Origin: Saccharopolyspora gloriosae
GTDB taxonomy: Bacteria > Actinomycetota > Actinomycetes > Mycobacteriales > Pseudonocardiaceae
Length of the DNA stretch: 64,000 nucleotides
NCBI RefSeq assembly: GCF_014203325.1
Contig: NZ_JACHIV010000001.1
Coordinates: forward strand, 6,387,501 to 6,451,500
Reading direction: 5' to 3'
Shown: in pieces, positions 52,316-61,813 of the stretch
Position numbering within the stretch: the first letter of the stretch is position 1
How the letters are laid out: each line of letters begins with the position of its first letter
Translations under genes and position numbers: made by a program
The notes under the pieces: model-generated
Told to the model about the DNA's origin: nothing
Database searches by the model: none
What the model saw: the letters and a program-made list of their open reading frames with translations, nothing else

Positions 52316-53721
52316 TGTCGCTGCCGGGTACCTCCGAAGGCACCGGTTCGAGCGCCGTTTCGCAGGTGAACACGCGCCGCGGAACCGAACTGGTGCTGCT
52401 GGTGATCTCCGCCGTGATCGTGACCTTCGCGATCATGCTGGTGGAGATCAGCCAGGAGAACACGATCACGCGCCAGCTGTTCTACTACGGCGCCGCCTAC
52501 CTGGCGCTGTTCGGCGCGGCGCACTTCGCGGTGCGCAAGTGGGCTCCGTACGCCGACCCGTTGATCTTGCCCCTGGTGGCGCTGCTCAACGGGCTCGGAC
52601 TGGTGATGATCCACCGGATCGACATCGCCAAGGACACCGAGTACGCGGTGCGGCAGATCGCCTGGCTGGCGCTGAGCCTGGTGCTGTTCGCGCTGGTCCT
52701 GGCGTTCATCAAGGACCACCGCACGCTGGCGAAGTACAGCTTCACCTGCGGGTTCGTCGGGCTGGTGCTGCTGGCGCTGCCGGGCCTGCTGCCGAGTGCG
52801 ATCTCCGAGGTCAACGGCGCGAAGCTGTGGATCAAGTTCGGGCCGCTGGGGCAGGTCCAGCCCAGCGAGTTCGCCAAGATCCTGCTGATGATCTTCTTCG
52901 CGTCGTTCCTGGTGTCCAAGCGCGAGCTGTTCACCACCGCGGGCCGCAAGTTCCTCAACGTGGAGCTGCCGCGACCGCGGGACCTGATGCCGATGCTGGT
53001 GGCCTGGGTCGCCGCGATCGGCATCGGCGTGCTGGAGAAGGACCTGGGCACGTCGCTGCTGTTCTTCGGCATCGTGCTGGTGATGCTCTACATCGCCACC
53101 GAGCGCGCGATCTGGGTGGTGCTCGGGCTGTCCCTGTTCGCGCTGGGCGCCTTCCTGGCGTTCCAGACCGTGACCCGCGTGCAGTCGCGGGTGAACGTGT
53201 GGCTGGACCCGCTGCACCACGAGGACGGCTACCAGCTCAAGCAGGCGCTGTACGGGCTGGGCAGCGGCGGGATCGGCGGATCCGGCCTGGGCAACGGCAG
53301 TCCCGAGACGGTGCCGTTCTCCAACAGCGACTTCATCATCACTTCGATGGGTGAAGAGCTCGGGCTGATCGGCCTGATCGCGATCTTCATGATGTACCTG
53401 CTGCTGATGATGCGCGGCCTGCGCAGCGCGCTCGCGGTGCGGGACTCCTTCGGCAAGCTGTTCGGCGGCGGGCTCTCGTTCACCATCGCGCTGCAGCTGT
53501 TCGTGGTCGCGGGCGGTGTCACCGGCCTGATCCCGCTGACGGGTCTGACCGCGCCGTTCCTCGCCTACGGCGGTTCGTCGCTGCTGGCCAACTACATCCT
53601 GATCGCGATGCTGCTGCGCATCTCCGACGCGGCCCGCAGGCCGCAGACGCCGGCGAAGCCGAAACCGCAGCAGGCCCCGATCGCCGAAGCACACACCGAA
53701 TTGGTGGAACGTCCCCGATGA
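52315..53721 (+). CDS. rodA: SEDS-family peptidoglycan polymerase RodA (FtsW/RodA)
   Basis: A 468-residue membrane glycosyltransferase that polymerises lipid II. About ten to twelve helices include HRTLAKYSFTCGFVGLVLLALPGLLP and ISEVNGAKLWIKFGPLGQVQPSEFAKILL, which has the conserved QPSE. The catalytic-loop Asp is in GVLEKDLGTSLLFFG, and the C-terminal SEDS pattern is FSNSDFIITSMGEELGLIG and FLAYGGSSLLANY. ATG 52315 shares its A with the pstP TGA; GGTGAG precedes it. It pairs with PbpA downstream as polymerase-transpeptidase unit. Confidence 0.95.
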   Translation: MSLPGTSEGTGSSAVSQVNTRRGTELVLLVISAVIVTFAIMLVEISQENTITRQLFYYGAAYLALFGAAHFAVRKWAPYADPLILPLVALLNGLGLVMIHRIDIAKDTEYAVRQIAWLALSLVLFALVLAFIKDHRTLAKYSFTCGFVGLVLLALPGLLPSAISEVNGAKLWIKFGPLGQVQPSEFAKILLMIFFASFLVSKRELFTTAGRKFLNVELPRPRDLMPMLVAWVAAIGIGVLEKDLGTSLLFFGIVLVMLYIATERAIWVVLGLSLFALGAFLAFQTVTRVQSRVNVWLDPLHHEDGYQLKQALYGLGSGGIGGSGLGNGSPETVPFSNSDFIITSMGEELGLIGLIAIFMMYLLLMMRGLRSALAVRDSFGKLFGGGLSFTIALQLFVVAGGVTGLIPLTGLTAPFLAYGGSSLLANYILIAMLLRISDAARRPQTPAKPKPQQAPIAEAHTELVERPR

Positions 53722-55169
53722 ACAAGCCGCTACGACGAGTCGCCCTGGCCATGATGGCCATGGTGCTGTTGCTGATGGCCAACGTGACCTACGTGCAGGT
53801 CATCCAGGCGGATGACCTGCGCAACGGTCCCGGCAACGGCCGCACGCAGCGCGCCGAGTACGCCAAGCAGCGCGGTCAGATCATCGCGGGCGGGCAGTCG
53901 CTGGCGAACTCGGTGGAGACCGGCGACGAGCTGAAGTTCCAGCGGACCTATCCGAACGGGCCGCTGTACGCCCCCGTCACCGGGTTCGACTCGCCGACCT
54001 ACGGCGCCAACGGCATCGAGCGGGCGATGGACACCATCCTCAACGGCTCCGACGACAGCCTCGCCTTCAACCGGCTCTCGGACATGATCACCGGCCGGGC
54101 ACCGGCGGGCGGCGACGTGGAGCTGACGATCAACCCGGCCATGCAGAAGGTCGCCTACGACGAGCTGACCGCGAAGGGCTTCCAGGGGTCCGTGGTCGCC
54201 CTGAATCCGAAGACCGGCGAGATCCTGAGCATGGTCAACTCGCCGTCGTACGACCCGAACCCGCTGGCCTCGCACGACAACAACGCCGCGGCCGAGAGCT
54301 GGCAGCAGATGGAGAACGCCGAGGGGTCGCCGATGAGCAACCGCTCGGTCTCCGAGATCTACCCGCCCGGCTCGACCTTCAAGCTCATCACCACGGCTGC
54401 CGCGCTCGACAGCGGCTACCAGCCGAACAGCCAGGTCACCGACGCGGCCTCGATCACGCTGCCGAACACGAGCACGCCGCTGCCGAACTACGGCGGCAAG
54501 ACGTGCAAGGGCAGCACCCTCACCGAGGCGCTCGCGCACTCCTGCAACACCGCCTTCGCCGAGATCGCGGGCAAGGTCGGCGCGGACAAGATGCGCGAGA
54601 CGGCCGCGAAGTTCGGCTTCAGCACCGACCTGCAGATCCCGATGACGGTCGCGAAGTCCGACCTCGGCCCGATGTCCGACCAGGCCTCGCTGTACCAGAG
54701 CGGCATCGGCCAGCGCGACGTCCGCGTCACCCCGATGCAGAACGCGATGATGGCCGCCGCGATCGCCAACGACGGCAAGCTGATGAAGCCGCAGCTGGTC
54801 AAGAGCACGCGGGCCCCCGACATGGAGGTCATCGACGAGCTCAAGCCGGAAGAGATGAGCCAGGCCGTCTCCGCGAACGCGGCCAACCAGATCAGCGAGA
54901 TGATGTTGAAGTCGGAGCAGAACACCAAGGGCTCCGGCAAGATCTCGGGAATCGACATCGCCTCCAAGACCGGCACCGCCCAGCACGGCGACGCGGCCGA
55001 CAAGCCGCACGGCTGGTACGTCGCGTTCGCGCCCGCCGAGGACCCGAAGATCGCGGTCGCCGTCATCGTCGAGAACGGCGGCGACGAGGGCGCAGAGGCC
55101 ACCGGCGGCTCCATCTCGGCCCCCATCGGCCGCGAGGTCATCCGGGCGGGTCTCCAGGGAGGTGGCTGA
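53718..55169 (+). CDS. pbpA: Class B penicillin-binding protein PbpA
   Basis: A 483-residue transpeptidase. One N-terminal membrane helix (ALAMMAMVLLLMANVTYVQVIQ, about 9-30) and a short dimerisation region precede the transpeptidase domain. Its motifs are SEIYPPGSTFKLITTAAAL (catalytic Ser in STFK), SCN in HSCNTAFAEIA, and KTGTAQ near residue 417. It crosslinks peptidoglycan with RodA; in mycobacteria PbpA is phosphorylated by PknB and needed for septation. ATGA overlap with rodA; pknA starts 3 bp after the stop. Confidence 0.95.
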   Translation: MNKPLRRVALAMMAMVLLLMANVTYVQVIQADDLRNGPGNGRTQRAEYAKQRGQIIAGGQSLANSVETGDELKFQRTYPNGPLYAPVTGFDSPTYGANGIERAMDTILNGSDDSLAFNRLSDMITGRAPAGGDVELTINPAMQKVAYDELTAKGFQGSVVALNPKTGEILSMVNSPSYDPNPLASHDNNAAAESWQQMENAEGSPMSNRSVSEIYPPGSTFKLITTAAALDSGYQPNSQVTDAASITLPNTSTPLPNYGGKTCKGSTLTEALAHSCNTAFAEIAGKVGADKMRETAAKFGFSTDLQIPMTVAKSDLGPMSDQASLYQSGIGQRDVRVTPMQNAMMAAAIANDGKLMKPQLVKSTRAPDMEVIDELKPEEMSQAVSANAANQISEMMLKSEQNTKGSGKISGIDIASKTGTAQHGDAADKPHGWYVAFAPAEDPKIAVAVIVENGGDEGAEATGGSISAPIGREVIRAGLQGGG

Positions 55170-55172
55170 TCC

Positions 55173-56870
55173 GTGCTGACCTCCGGCCAGTTGCTCGCCG
55201 ACCGGTACCGGCTGGGTCGGCGCATCGCCGTGGGCGGAATGGGCGAGGTGTGGGAGGCCGTCGACGTCCGGCTGGACCGGACGGTCGCGGTGAAGGTGCT
55301 CAAGCCGGAACTGTGCGGTGACGCGGAGTTCCTGCACCGCTTCCGCACCGAGGCCCGCACCACCGCCTCGTTGAACCATCCCGGCATCGCCGCCGTGCAC
55401 GACTACGGCGAGACCGCCGCCATCCCGGACGGCCCCGAGGACACGGCCTACCTGGTCATGGAACTGGTCGAAGGCGAGCCGCTGGCGGCCGTGCTGGCCC
55501 GCGAGGGCCGGATCGCCGTCGAGCACACCCTGGACATGCTGGAGCAGGCGGGCAACGCGCTGCAGGCCGCGCACGAACGCGGCCTGGTGCACCGCGACGT
55601 CAAACCCGGCAACATCCTGATCACCCCGACCGGGACGGTGAAGCTCACCGACTTCGGCATCGCCAAGGCGGCGGACGCGGCACCCGTGACCCGCTCCGGC
55701 ATGGTGATGGGCACCGCGCACTACATCGCGCCGGAACAGGCGCTGGGCAGCGAAGCGAGCCCGTCCAGCGACGTGTACTCGCTGGCAGTGGTGGGTTACG
55801 AATGTCTCAAGGGGCATCGTCCGTTCCTGTCCGACAACGCGGTTACCGTCGCGATGATGCACATCCGCGAAGTGGCGCCGCCCCTTCCGCCGGACGTGCC
55901 GCCGGGCGCTCGCGCACTGGTCGAGGCGACGCTCGTGAAGGATCCGCGCAGGCGCTACGGGACCGGCGGCGAGTTCGCGAAGGCGGTCGCCGCGGTCCGC
56001 GCGGGATTACCGCTCCCGACGCCGGCGACGATGGTGGTCCACCAGCAACCGGCACCGAGGAATGTGGGGGCACCCGCGGGCGGCGTGCCCCCGCTGCATG
56101 TCGGGCCGCCGTCCCCGCCGCCGCAGCCCCCGCAGGCGGGGCCGATGGGCAACACCTACCCGCCGGGAGTGATCCCGCCGCAGGGCAGGATGCCGCAGCA
56201 GCACCCGCACCAGTCAGGACCGCCCACCTCGGGCATCCCGGTTCCCGCGCCGTACCCGGCCGCCCCCGCGGGCAGGCCCCGGGTCTGGCTGTGGGTCGTG
56301 CTCGCGCTGGTGGGCCTGGTGGTGCTCGTGGTGCTCGGGGTCGTCGTGTGGGCCTTGTCGCCCACGCCGGGGCCGGGTGCCACGGGGTCGGTGCTGCTCG
56401 GCATCGGCTTCGCGGGGTGGCGGCGGCGCCCGCTGCTCGGCGGACGGCGTCCGGGCGATGCGCCGACGGGAGTACCGGCAGACGCCGCAACCGGTTCTGC
56501 GACTATGGGAGTCACTCGCGTGGACCTGTGGCGGTGCGCCGGGAAGCTGACGCTTCTGGATTCTTCGGAACAGATCCGACAGACTGCGCTACGGCGATTC
56601 GAACAGGATTGCGCGCGCCACGACGGAGCCGCGTCCCGACGGTCGCAACGGCACCGGCCCACGCACTGCCGGGGCGCTGGTCCCGGTAGCGCGCGGATCG
56701 GTGCCGAGACGCGTGCCGTGGCGGCGGGAACCGGGACCGGCGGTTCCGGTGCACCGGAACCGGGAACACACCACGCAGGTCGTCGCCACCGCACGGCGGC
56801 GATCGGCAGCACACTGCGGGTCGGCATGATGGGACGATCATTGACGAGGATCGGGACGACGCATCGATGA
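55173..56870 (+). CDS. pknA: Ser/Thr protein kinase PknA with an atypical C-terminal extension
   Basis: A 565-residue receptor-like kinase. Kinase domain 1-275: [10 protein letters not shown] (Gly-rich loop), VAVKVLKP (Lys), [10 protein letters not shown] (catalytic loop), TDFGIAK (DFG), and [10 protein letters not shown] (activation end). A Pro-rich juxtamembrane stretch leads to one membrane helix ([26 protein letters not shown], about 369-393). M. tuberculosis PknA stops soon after the helix (431 residues). Here about 170 more residues follow, Arg/Cys/His-rich with less GC-biased third positions from about 56430, looking like former noncoding or frame-shifted sequence. Yet the stop forms an ATGA overlap with pknB, so the frame may be used. 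Confidence 0.9.
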   Translation: MLTSGQLLADRYRLGRRIAVGGMGEVWEAVDVRLDRTVAVKVLKPELCGDAEFLHRFRTEARTTASLNHPGIAAVHDYGETAAIPDGPEDTAYLVMELVEGEPLAAVLAREGRIAVEHTLDMLEQAGNALQAAHERGLVHRDVKPGNILITPTGTVKLTDFGIAKAADAAPVTRSGMVMGTAHYIAPEQALGSEASPSSDVYSLAVVGYECLKGHRPFLSDNAVTVAMMHIREVAPPLPPDVPPGARALVEATLVKDPRRRYGTGGEFAKAVAAVRAGLPLPTPATMVVHQQPAPRNVGAPAGGVPPLHVGPPSPPPQPPQAGPMGNTYPPGVIPPQGRMPQQHPHQSGPPTSGIPVPAPYPAAPAGRPRVWLWVVLALVGLVVLVVLGVVVWALSPTPGPGATGSVLLGIGFAGWRRRPLLGGRRPGDAPTGVPADAATGSATMGVTRVDLWRCAGKLTLLDSSEQIRQTALRRFEQDCARHDGAASRRSQRHRPTHCRGAGPGSARIGAETRAVAAGTGTGGSGAPEPGTHHAGRRHRTAAIGSTLRVGMMGRSLTRIGTTHR

Positions 56871-58843
56871 GCTCACCGCGACTTCTCAACAACCGCTACG
56901 AAATCGGGGACACGCTCGGTTATGGCGGTATGTCGGAGGTGCACGGCGGCCGGGACATCCGGCTGGGGCGCGACGTGGCGGTCAAGGTACTGCGTGCCGA
57001 CCTCGCCCGTGATCCGACGTTCCAGCTGCGGTTCCGCCGCGAGGCGCAGAACGCCGCCGCGCTGAACCACCCGGCGATCGTCGCCGTCTACGACACCGGC
57101 GAGACGGACACCGAAGACGACCAGCTCCCGTACATCGTCATGGAGTACGTGGACGGCCGGACGCTGCGCGACATCGTCAAGTCCGAGGGTCCGCTGCCGC
57201 CGCGCCGCGCGATGGAGGTCATGGCGGACGCGTCGGCGGCGCTGGACTTCAGCCACCGGCACGGCATCGTGCACCGCGACGTGAAGCCCGCCAACATCAT
57301 GATCACCCGCTCCGGCGCGGTGAAGGTGATGGACTTCGGCATCGCGCGGGCGCTCGCCGACGGCCAGGCCGCGGTCACCCAGACCGCCGCGGTGATCGGC
57401 ACCGCCCAGTACCTGTCGCCGGAGCAGGCCCGCGGTGAGTCCGTGGACGCCCGCTCCGACGTGTACGCGGCGGGCTGCGTGCTGTTCGAGCTGCTGACCT
57501 CGGAGCCGCCGTTCACCGGTGACTCGCCGGTCGCGGTCGCCTACCAGCACGTGCGGGAGGACCCGCGCAAGCCGTCCGACGTGAACTCGACCGTGCCGGC
57601 TTCGCTGGACGCGGTGGTGCTCAAGGCGCTGAGCAAGAACCCGGCGAACCGCTACCAGTCGGCCGCGGAGATGCGCGCCGACCTGGTGCGCGTGCTGTCC
57701 GGGCAGCGGCCGAAGGCTCCGATGATCATGTCGGAGGAGGACCGCACCGCGATGATGGCGCCGCCCGCGGCGACCGAGGTGTTCAGCCCGGGCAGGCACC
57801 GCTCGCCGGACCGCCACACCGGCACCACCTCCGCCGTGGCGATCGACGACGACGACGGCAGGCGCCGCCGGAGCTGGCTGATCGCGCTGGTCACCCTGGC
57901 CTGCGTCGGCGTGTTCATCCTGGTGGCGTGGCTGGCGACCGCCATGTTCGCCGGTCCGGAGCAGCCGCAGAAGACGCCCGTTCCTCAGCTGGAGGGCATG
58001 ACGACGAGCGCGGCCAGGTCCCAGCTGACCGAGTCGCAATGGCTCTTCGACGTCACCCAGTGCGAATCGACCGCGGAGAAGGTCGGCACGGTCGTCAAGG
58101 TGACGCCGCCTCCCGGCACCCAGGTGGTGAAGAAGAACCAGCGGCTCACCGTCTGCGAAGGCGGCGGTCCCGCGTTCGTCCCCGTCCCGGACCTGTACGG
58201 CAAGGACAAGAGCGAAGCCTCCACGATGCTGCGCGACCTCGGGCTCGTGCTCGGCCTGGACGACCAGGAGACCGAGGTCGAGGACAGCAACCTGGTCGGC
58301 AAGATCGTCGACTGGGACAGCAAGGGCGACAGCGCCGCCCGCGGCACCACGATCAACGTGACCGTCGGCAAGGAGATCGCGAAGTCCCAGGTCCCGGACG
58401 TGCGCAGCCTGTCCTACGACCAGGCCAAGAGCAATCTCGAAGCGGCCGGGTTCAAGGTCAAGCGCGAGGAGCGCGACTCGGACCAGGAGGCGAACACCGT
58501 CCTGGAGCAGTCCCCGGCGGCGGGCGAGAGCGTCCGGAAGGGCTCCGAGATCACCCTGGTCGTCTCGAACGGCGCGCAGCTCACCATGCCGTCGCTGACC
58601 GGCAAGTCGAAGGACGAGGCCGAGAAGGCGCTCAAGCAGATGGGTTGGAACGGCTCCATCCAGGAGCAGGAGACCGAGACCGACGACCTCAGCAAGGACG
58701 ACAAGGTCATCGGCAGCTCGCCCGCGGAAGGCCAGAAGATCGGCAAGAACCAGACGGTGACCTTGCAGATCGGCAAGTACGACTCGAACCCGAGCACGAG
58801 CAACCCGCCCACCTCGGACGGGCTGTTCCCGCCGTTCGGCTGA
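56867..58843 (+). CDS. pknB: Ser/Thr protein kinase PknB with four PASTA domains
   Basis: A 658-residue essential-type kinase sensing muropeptides and lipid II. Kinase domain 1-280 with [37 protein letters not shown], and activation-loop Thr in [20 protein letters not shown]. An acidic/basic juxtamembrane stretch is followed by a helix ([25 protein letters not shown], about 336-360), then four PASTA repeats (about 370-435, 436-505, 506-572, 573-640) and a Ser/Pro-rich end. It completes the fhaA-pknB operon. A parS-like site lies 144 bp downstream. Confidence 0.96.
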   Translation: MSSPRLLNNRYEIGDTLGYGGMSEVHGGRDIRLGRDVAVKVLRADLARDPTFQLRFRREAQNAAALNHPAIVAVYDTGETDTEDDQLPYIVMEYVDGRTLRDIVKSEGPLPPRRAMEVMADASAALDFSHRHGIVHRDVKPANIMITRSGAVKVMDFGIARALADGQAAVTQTAAVIGTAQYLSPEQARGESVDARSDVYAAGCVLFELLTSEPPFTGDSPVAVAYQHVREDPRKPSDVNSTVPASLDAVVLKALSKNPANRYQSAAEMRADLVRVLSGQRPKAPMIMSEEDRTAMMAPPAATEVFSPGRHRSPDRHTGTTSAVAIDDDDGRRRRSWLIALVTLACVGVFILVAWLATAMFAGPEQPQKTPVPQLEGMTTSAARSQLTESQWLFDVTQCESTAEKVGTVVKVTPPPGTQVVKKNQRLTVCEGGGPAFVPVPDLYGKDKSEASTMLRDLGLVLGLDDQETEVEDSNLVGKIVDWDSKGDSAARGTTINVTVGKEIAKSQVPDVRSLSYDQAKSNLEAAGFKVKREERDSDQEANTVLEQSPAAGESVRKGSEITLVVSNGAQLTMPSLTGKSKDEAEKALKQMGWNGSIQEQETETDDLSKDDKVIGSSPAEGQKIGKNQTVTLQIGKYDSNPSTSNPPTSDGLFPPFG

Positions 58844-58986
58844 CGGCCGCATCGTCGGAGTGCCCGGAGGCGCTTCGCGGTTCCGGCGCGGTTCGCCCTC
58901 GACCCGAGGGGCCCGAACCCGCCGCCGCGAGCCCTCCGGGCATTCTCACGTGCGGGGGTTGCGCACCGCGCGCACTCTGCCTCGCG

Positions 58987-59000
58987 GTTTCACGTGGAAC
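58987..59000. promoter_or_regulatory. parS-like ParB-binding site
   Basis: GTTTCACGTGGAAC differs in one base from the bacterial consensus GTTTCACGTGAAAC. Including flanks, GGTTTCACGTGGAACC is nearly palindromic. It lies in the convergent gap between pknB and trpG, close to the inferred oriC, where actinobacterial parS sites cluster. I saw no second copy in the window. Confidence 0.75.
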
Positions 59001-59018
59001 CGGCGTTCTCCCTGCTCG

Positions 59019-59048
59019 GCGCAGCGTTGACGATCAAGAACGCTGCGC
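59019..59048 (-). terminator. Hairpin at the trpG 3' end
   Basis: GCGCAGCGTT (59019-59028) pairs with AACGCTGCGC (59039-59048); the stem includes the last codons and stop of the minus-strand amidotransferase gene. Lacks a T run; a moderate terminator candidate. Confidence 0.55.
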
Positions 59049-59678
59049 GGCGGCGGCCAGCGAGCGCATGCCGCGCTCCAGCTCGTCCACCAGCTCCGCG
59101 CGGACCGGGTGCCCGGCGGCGGCCATCCAGTTCGCCAGCATCCGGTGCCCGCCGTCGGTGAGCACCGACTCCGGGTGGAACTGCACGCCCTCGATGGGCA
59201 GCTCCCGGTGGCGCATGCCCATCACGATGCCGCTACCGGTGTGCGCGGTGACCTCGAAGTCCGCGGGCACGCTCACCGCGCGCACGATCAGCGAGTGGTA
59301 GCGGGTGGCCACGAACGGCTGCGGCAACCCGGCGAACACACCCGCCCCGGAGTGCTCGATCAGCGAGGTCTTGCCGTGCAGCAGTTCCGGGGCGCGCTCG
59401 ACGACACCGCCCCAGGCCGCGCCGATCGCCTGGTGCCCCAGGCACACGCCGAACAGCGGGCGCCGGTCCCGGGCGCAGGTCTCCACGAGCTCCATCGACC
59501 GCCCCGCCCGATCCGGCGTGCCGGGCCCCGGGCTGAGCAGGATGCCATCGGCGGCGGCCACGTCCTCGTCGGTGACGGCGTCGTTGCGCCGCACCACGCA
59601 GTCCGCGCCCAGCTGGGCGAGGTACTGCACGAGGTTGTAGACGAAGCTGTCGTAGTTGTCGACGACGAGTACGCGCAC
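59034..59678 (-). CDS. trpG: Class I glutamine amidotransferase TrpG/PabA
   Basis: A 214-residue glutaminase subunit that supplies ammonia for anthranilate (TrpE) or aminodeoxychorismate (PabB) synthesis. VDNYDSFVYNLVQYL is the typical start, LLSPGPGTPDRAG forms the oxyanion loop, the nucleophilic Cys is in FGVCLGHQAIG, and the His-Glu pair is in VQFHPESVLT. No TrpE or PabB gene is adjacent; in M. tuberculosis the orthologue (Rv0013) is next to pknB in the same way, supporting the name. Dual use in tryptophan and folate pathways is likely. Confidence 0.93.
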   Translation of the reverse strand: MRVLVVDNYDSFVYNLVQYLAQLGADCVVRRNDAVTDEDVAAADGILLSPGPGTPDRAGRSMELVETCARDRRPLFGVCLGHQAIGAAWGGVVERAPELLHGKTSLIEHSGAGVFAGLPQPFVATRYHSLIVRAVSVPADFEVTAHTGSGIVMGMRHRELPIEGVQFHPESVLTDGGHRMLANWMAAAGHPVRAELVDELERGMRSLAAAAQRS

Positions 59679-59701
59679 GCCGCCAGCCTACCGGCGCGGC
59701 A

Positions 59702-59857
59702 TCACACCGTGGTGACGTCGTTGAACGGCAACAGAGGTTCCAGCCACGGGAACACCACGAACAGCAGCAACGCCACCACCATCAGCACCAGCACCACCGC
59801 TTCGACGATCTTCACCGGTGCGGGTCCCGGGAGGTGCCGCCAGATCCAGCCGTACAT
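59702..59857 (-). CDS. Small conserved membrane protein between sortase and trpG
   Basis: A 51-residue single-helix protein (MYGWIWRHLPGPAPVKIVEAVVLVLMVVALLLFVVFPWLEPLLPFNDVTTV). The MYGWIWR start and the FPWLEPLLPFNDV end are conserved in many actinobacteria at this locus. Its ATG overlaps the sortase stop (TGATG), so it is translationally coupled to it. Function unknown; it may be a sortase or division-linked accessory. Confidence 0.85.
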   Translation of the reverse strand: MYGWIWRHLPGPAPVKIVEAVVLVLMVVALLLFVVFPWLEPLLPFNDVTTV

Positions 59858-60696
59858 CAGGACTCCTCCAGCTCGGGTGGCCGCAGCTCCCGGTGCACCG
59901 GGTCCTTCGGGTACTGCTTGACCAGCACGCCGTGCACGATCAGCCGCTGAGCCGCGGAGAACCGCGGGTGGCAGGTGGTGAGCGTGATCAGCCGGGTCTG
60001 CTGGTCGGACGGGAGCGCGTCGCGCGGTCGGCCCGGCACCGGGTAGATCACCTCGCCCTGCTCGGGACGCACGATCTGCTGCCCGGACACGCCCCGGTAC
60101 GGTCCGCCGATCGGGGCGACTCCCGCGCACCGCGGATCGGCGGCCGGGTCCCAGTCCGCGACCTGCTCGCGCATCGGCAGCACGCGGTAGACGTACCAGT
60201 CGGTGCCGGTCTCCACGACCAGCGCATCGCACGCGGCGAGCCGGTCGAGGTCGCCGAACGGGGCGCCCTTGCCGATGCGGTGCCCCGCGATCGCGAGGTT
60301 GCCCTGCTCCCCGGGCAACGCGGTGCCCGCGTAGTGGCCGGGGCCCGCGGCGAGGGTCTTCGCGTCGGTGCCCTCCAGCACGGTGTAGCGGAAGTCCGGG
60401 CCGAACGCCGGGATGTAAAGCTCGGCGAACCCCTCCCCCTCCGTCGCCGGTGCCGGCGGCGCTTCGGGTGCGCGCTGGTCCCACCGCGCGTGCAGTCGAT
60501 CACTCGCCTCGGCCTGCCGGTGGGCGCTGAACCAGTCGGTGACGTACACGGCGTAGAAGACGAACAGCAGCAGCACCAGCCCGAGGGTGATCAACACCTC
60601 GCCGCCGATCCGAATGCCGCCGCGCAGCCGATCACCTCGACGATCCGGCGGTGGGGCCGCCACTACCTCGGACGTTTCCAACGGTATCCCTCTCAT
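59857..60696 (-). CDS. Class E sortase
   Basis: A 279-residue membrane-anchored transpeptidase that attaches LAxTG-type proteins to the cell wall. One N-terminal helix (IRIGGEVLITLGLVLLLFVFYAVYV, about 25-50) is followed by the sortase barrel with IPAFGPDFRYTVLEGTDAKTLAAGPGHY, catalytic His in NLAIAGHRIGKGAPF, catalytic Cys in LITLTTCHPRFSAAQRLIVHG, and the Arg in the same strand. ATG 60696 is chosen; the longer ORF has no family features. Divergent from crgA. Confidence 0.92.
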   Translation of the reverse strand: MRGIPLETSEVVAAPPPDRRGDRLRGGIRIGGEVLITLGLVLLLFVFYAVYVTDWFSAHRQAEASDRLHARWDQRAPEAPPAPATEGEGFAELYIPAFGPDFRYTVLEGTDAKTLAAGPGHYAGTALPGEQGNLAIAGHRIGKGAPFGDLDRLAACDALVVETGTDWYVYRVLPMREQVADWDPAADPRCAGVAPIGGPYRGVSGQQIVRPEQGEVIYPVPGRPRDALPSDQQTRLITLTTCHPRFSAAQRLIVHGVLVKQYPKDPVHRELRPPELEES

Positions 60697-60944
60697 CACG
60701 ACCTGTGCCGCACCGGCGAAGGGGTGTTCGGTCAGGCGCGCGATTACGTTAACGTGTGAGTGGAGAACGAGACGCGTCGTGATCGGTTCCGCTGGCGTGG
60801 CCAGGCCCGCTCCGATACGTCGGCCGGGCCGTCCCGGAGCGGCGGACCGGGGGTCGCCGCCGGTCGGTTCCGGAACCCCCGGCGCGTTCACCGCCGCCGA
60901 GCAGGCTCGGACGCTGCCGGCCCGCACCACCTGGCGAGGACATC

Positions 60945-61214
60945 ATGCCGAAGTCAAAGGTCCGCAAGAAGGACTCCTCTTCCACTCCGGTCGCGGATCG
61001 CCGCACGCCGGTGAAGGCGAAGTCGGTCGGCCCGTCGCACCCGATCTACGTGGTCGTGATGCTCGGCGTGATGCTGATCGGCTTGCTGTGGCTGGTCGTG
61101 AACTACCTGGCGGGCGAGCAGATCCCGTTCATGGCGGAGCTGGGCGCGTGGAACTTCGCGGTCGGTTTCTCGTTCATCATCGTCGGCCTGCTGATGACGA
61201 TGCGCTGGCGCTGA
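60945..61214 (+). CDS. crgA: Cell division protein CrgA
   Basis: An 89-residue two-helix membrane protein: a basic N-terminus (MPKSKVRKK), then helices [21 protein letters not shown] and [20 protein letters not shown] separated by [13 protein letters not shown]. This is CrgA, which recruits cell-wall and division proteins (FtsZ, FtsQ, FtsI, CwsA) to the septum. ATG 60945 has GAGG upstream. It occupies its usual place near oriC. Confidence 0.95.
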   Translation: MPKSKVRKKDSSSTPVADRRTPVKAKSVGPSHPIYVVVMLGVMLIGLLWLVVNYLAGEQIPFMAELGAWNFAVGFSFIIVGLLMTMRWR

Positions 61215-61326
61215 GCCGTTCCGAATTCCGGAACCCGCGCGCGCGTCGTCCCACTTCCGTGTTCGTGATGTTCACGCGCACGTTGGACCCGGGTCACCGA
61301 ACAACACGCGTGTAAGTCATCCCCAG

Positions 61327-61348
61327 TGTGGACAACTCCTGTGGACAA
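61327..61348. promoter_or_regulatory. Two consecutive DnaA-box sequences
   Basis: TGTGGACAA at 61327-61335 and again at 61340-61348, 13 bp apart and both the exact complement of TTGTCCACA. The shared context TGTGGACAACTCC also occurs at 20036. They lie 40-61 bp upstream of the PH-domain gene, so DnaA might regulate it. Confidence 0.6.
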
Positions 61349-61387
61349 CTCCGTTCGGTGCAGGTTCGAGACACCACCGAGGTGGCC

Positions 61388-61792
61388 GTGAACACCTTCC
61401 GCGAGTGGTCGACTCCGCTCGGTCTGATCAGCTGCGGGTGGGCGCTCGCCGCGTGCAGCGCCGTCTGGTGGTGGCTCGCCGAGGCGCCCGCCGACCGGCT
61501 GTTCGTCGGCGTGCTCACCGTCGTGCTGGCCGTCGCCTCCGGCTGCGGCAGCGTGCTGCGGCCGCGGCTGCGCGCCGACCCGTCGGGCATCGCGCTGCGC
61601 GGGTTCACCGGCACCCGCCACCACCCGTGGTCGCAGGTCCGGTTCGAGGTGCGCTCCCGCCAGCGCCTCGGCCTCACGTCGTCGACGCTGGAGCTGGACA
61701 CCGAGTCGGGTGAGCTCGTCGTTCTGGGCAAGCTGGACCTGGGCGAGGATCCGCAGGACGTCGCCGAGGCTCTGGAGGAACTGCGGGGCTGA
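61388..61792 (+). CDS. PH-domain membrane protein (Rv0010c-like)
   Basis: A 134-residue protein. Two membrane helices (LGLISCGWALAACSAVWWWLA and LFVGVLTVVLAVASGCGSVL) are followed by a bacterial PH-like domain (LRADPSGIALRGFTGTRHHPWSQVRFEVRSRQRLGLTSSTLELD...). Its size and position beside crgA and ppiA match Rv0010c of M. tuberculosis. GTG 61388 follows GAGG at 5 bases; GTG 61358 is an alternative. Function unknown. Confidence 0.83.
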   Translation: MNTFREWSTPLGLISCGWALAACSAVWWWLAEAPADRLFVGVLTVVLAVASGCGSVLRPRLRADPSGIALRGFTGTRHHPWSQVRFEVRSRQRLGLTSSTLELDTESGELVVLGKLDLGEDPQDVAEALEELRG

Positions 61793-61813
61793 AGCGCCGT
61801 GGGCGCTCGGACG

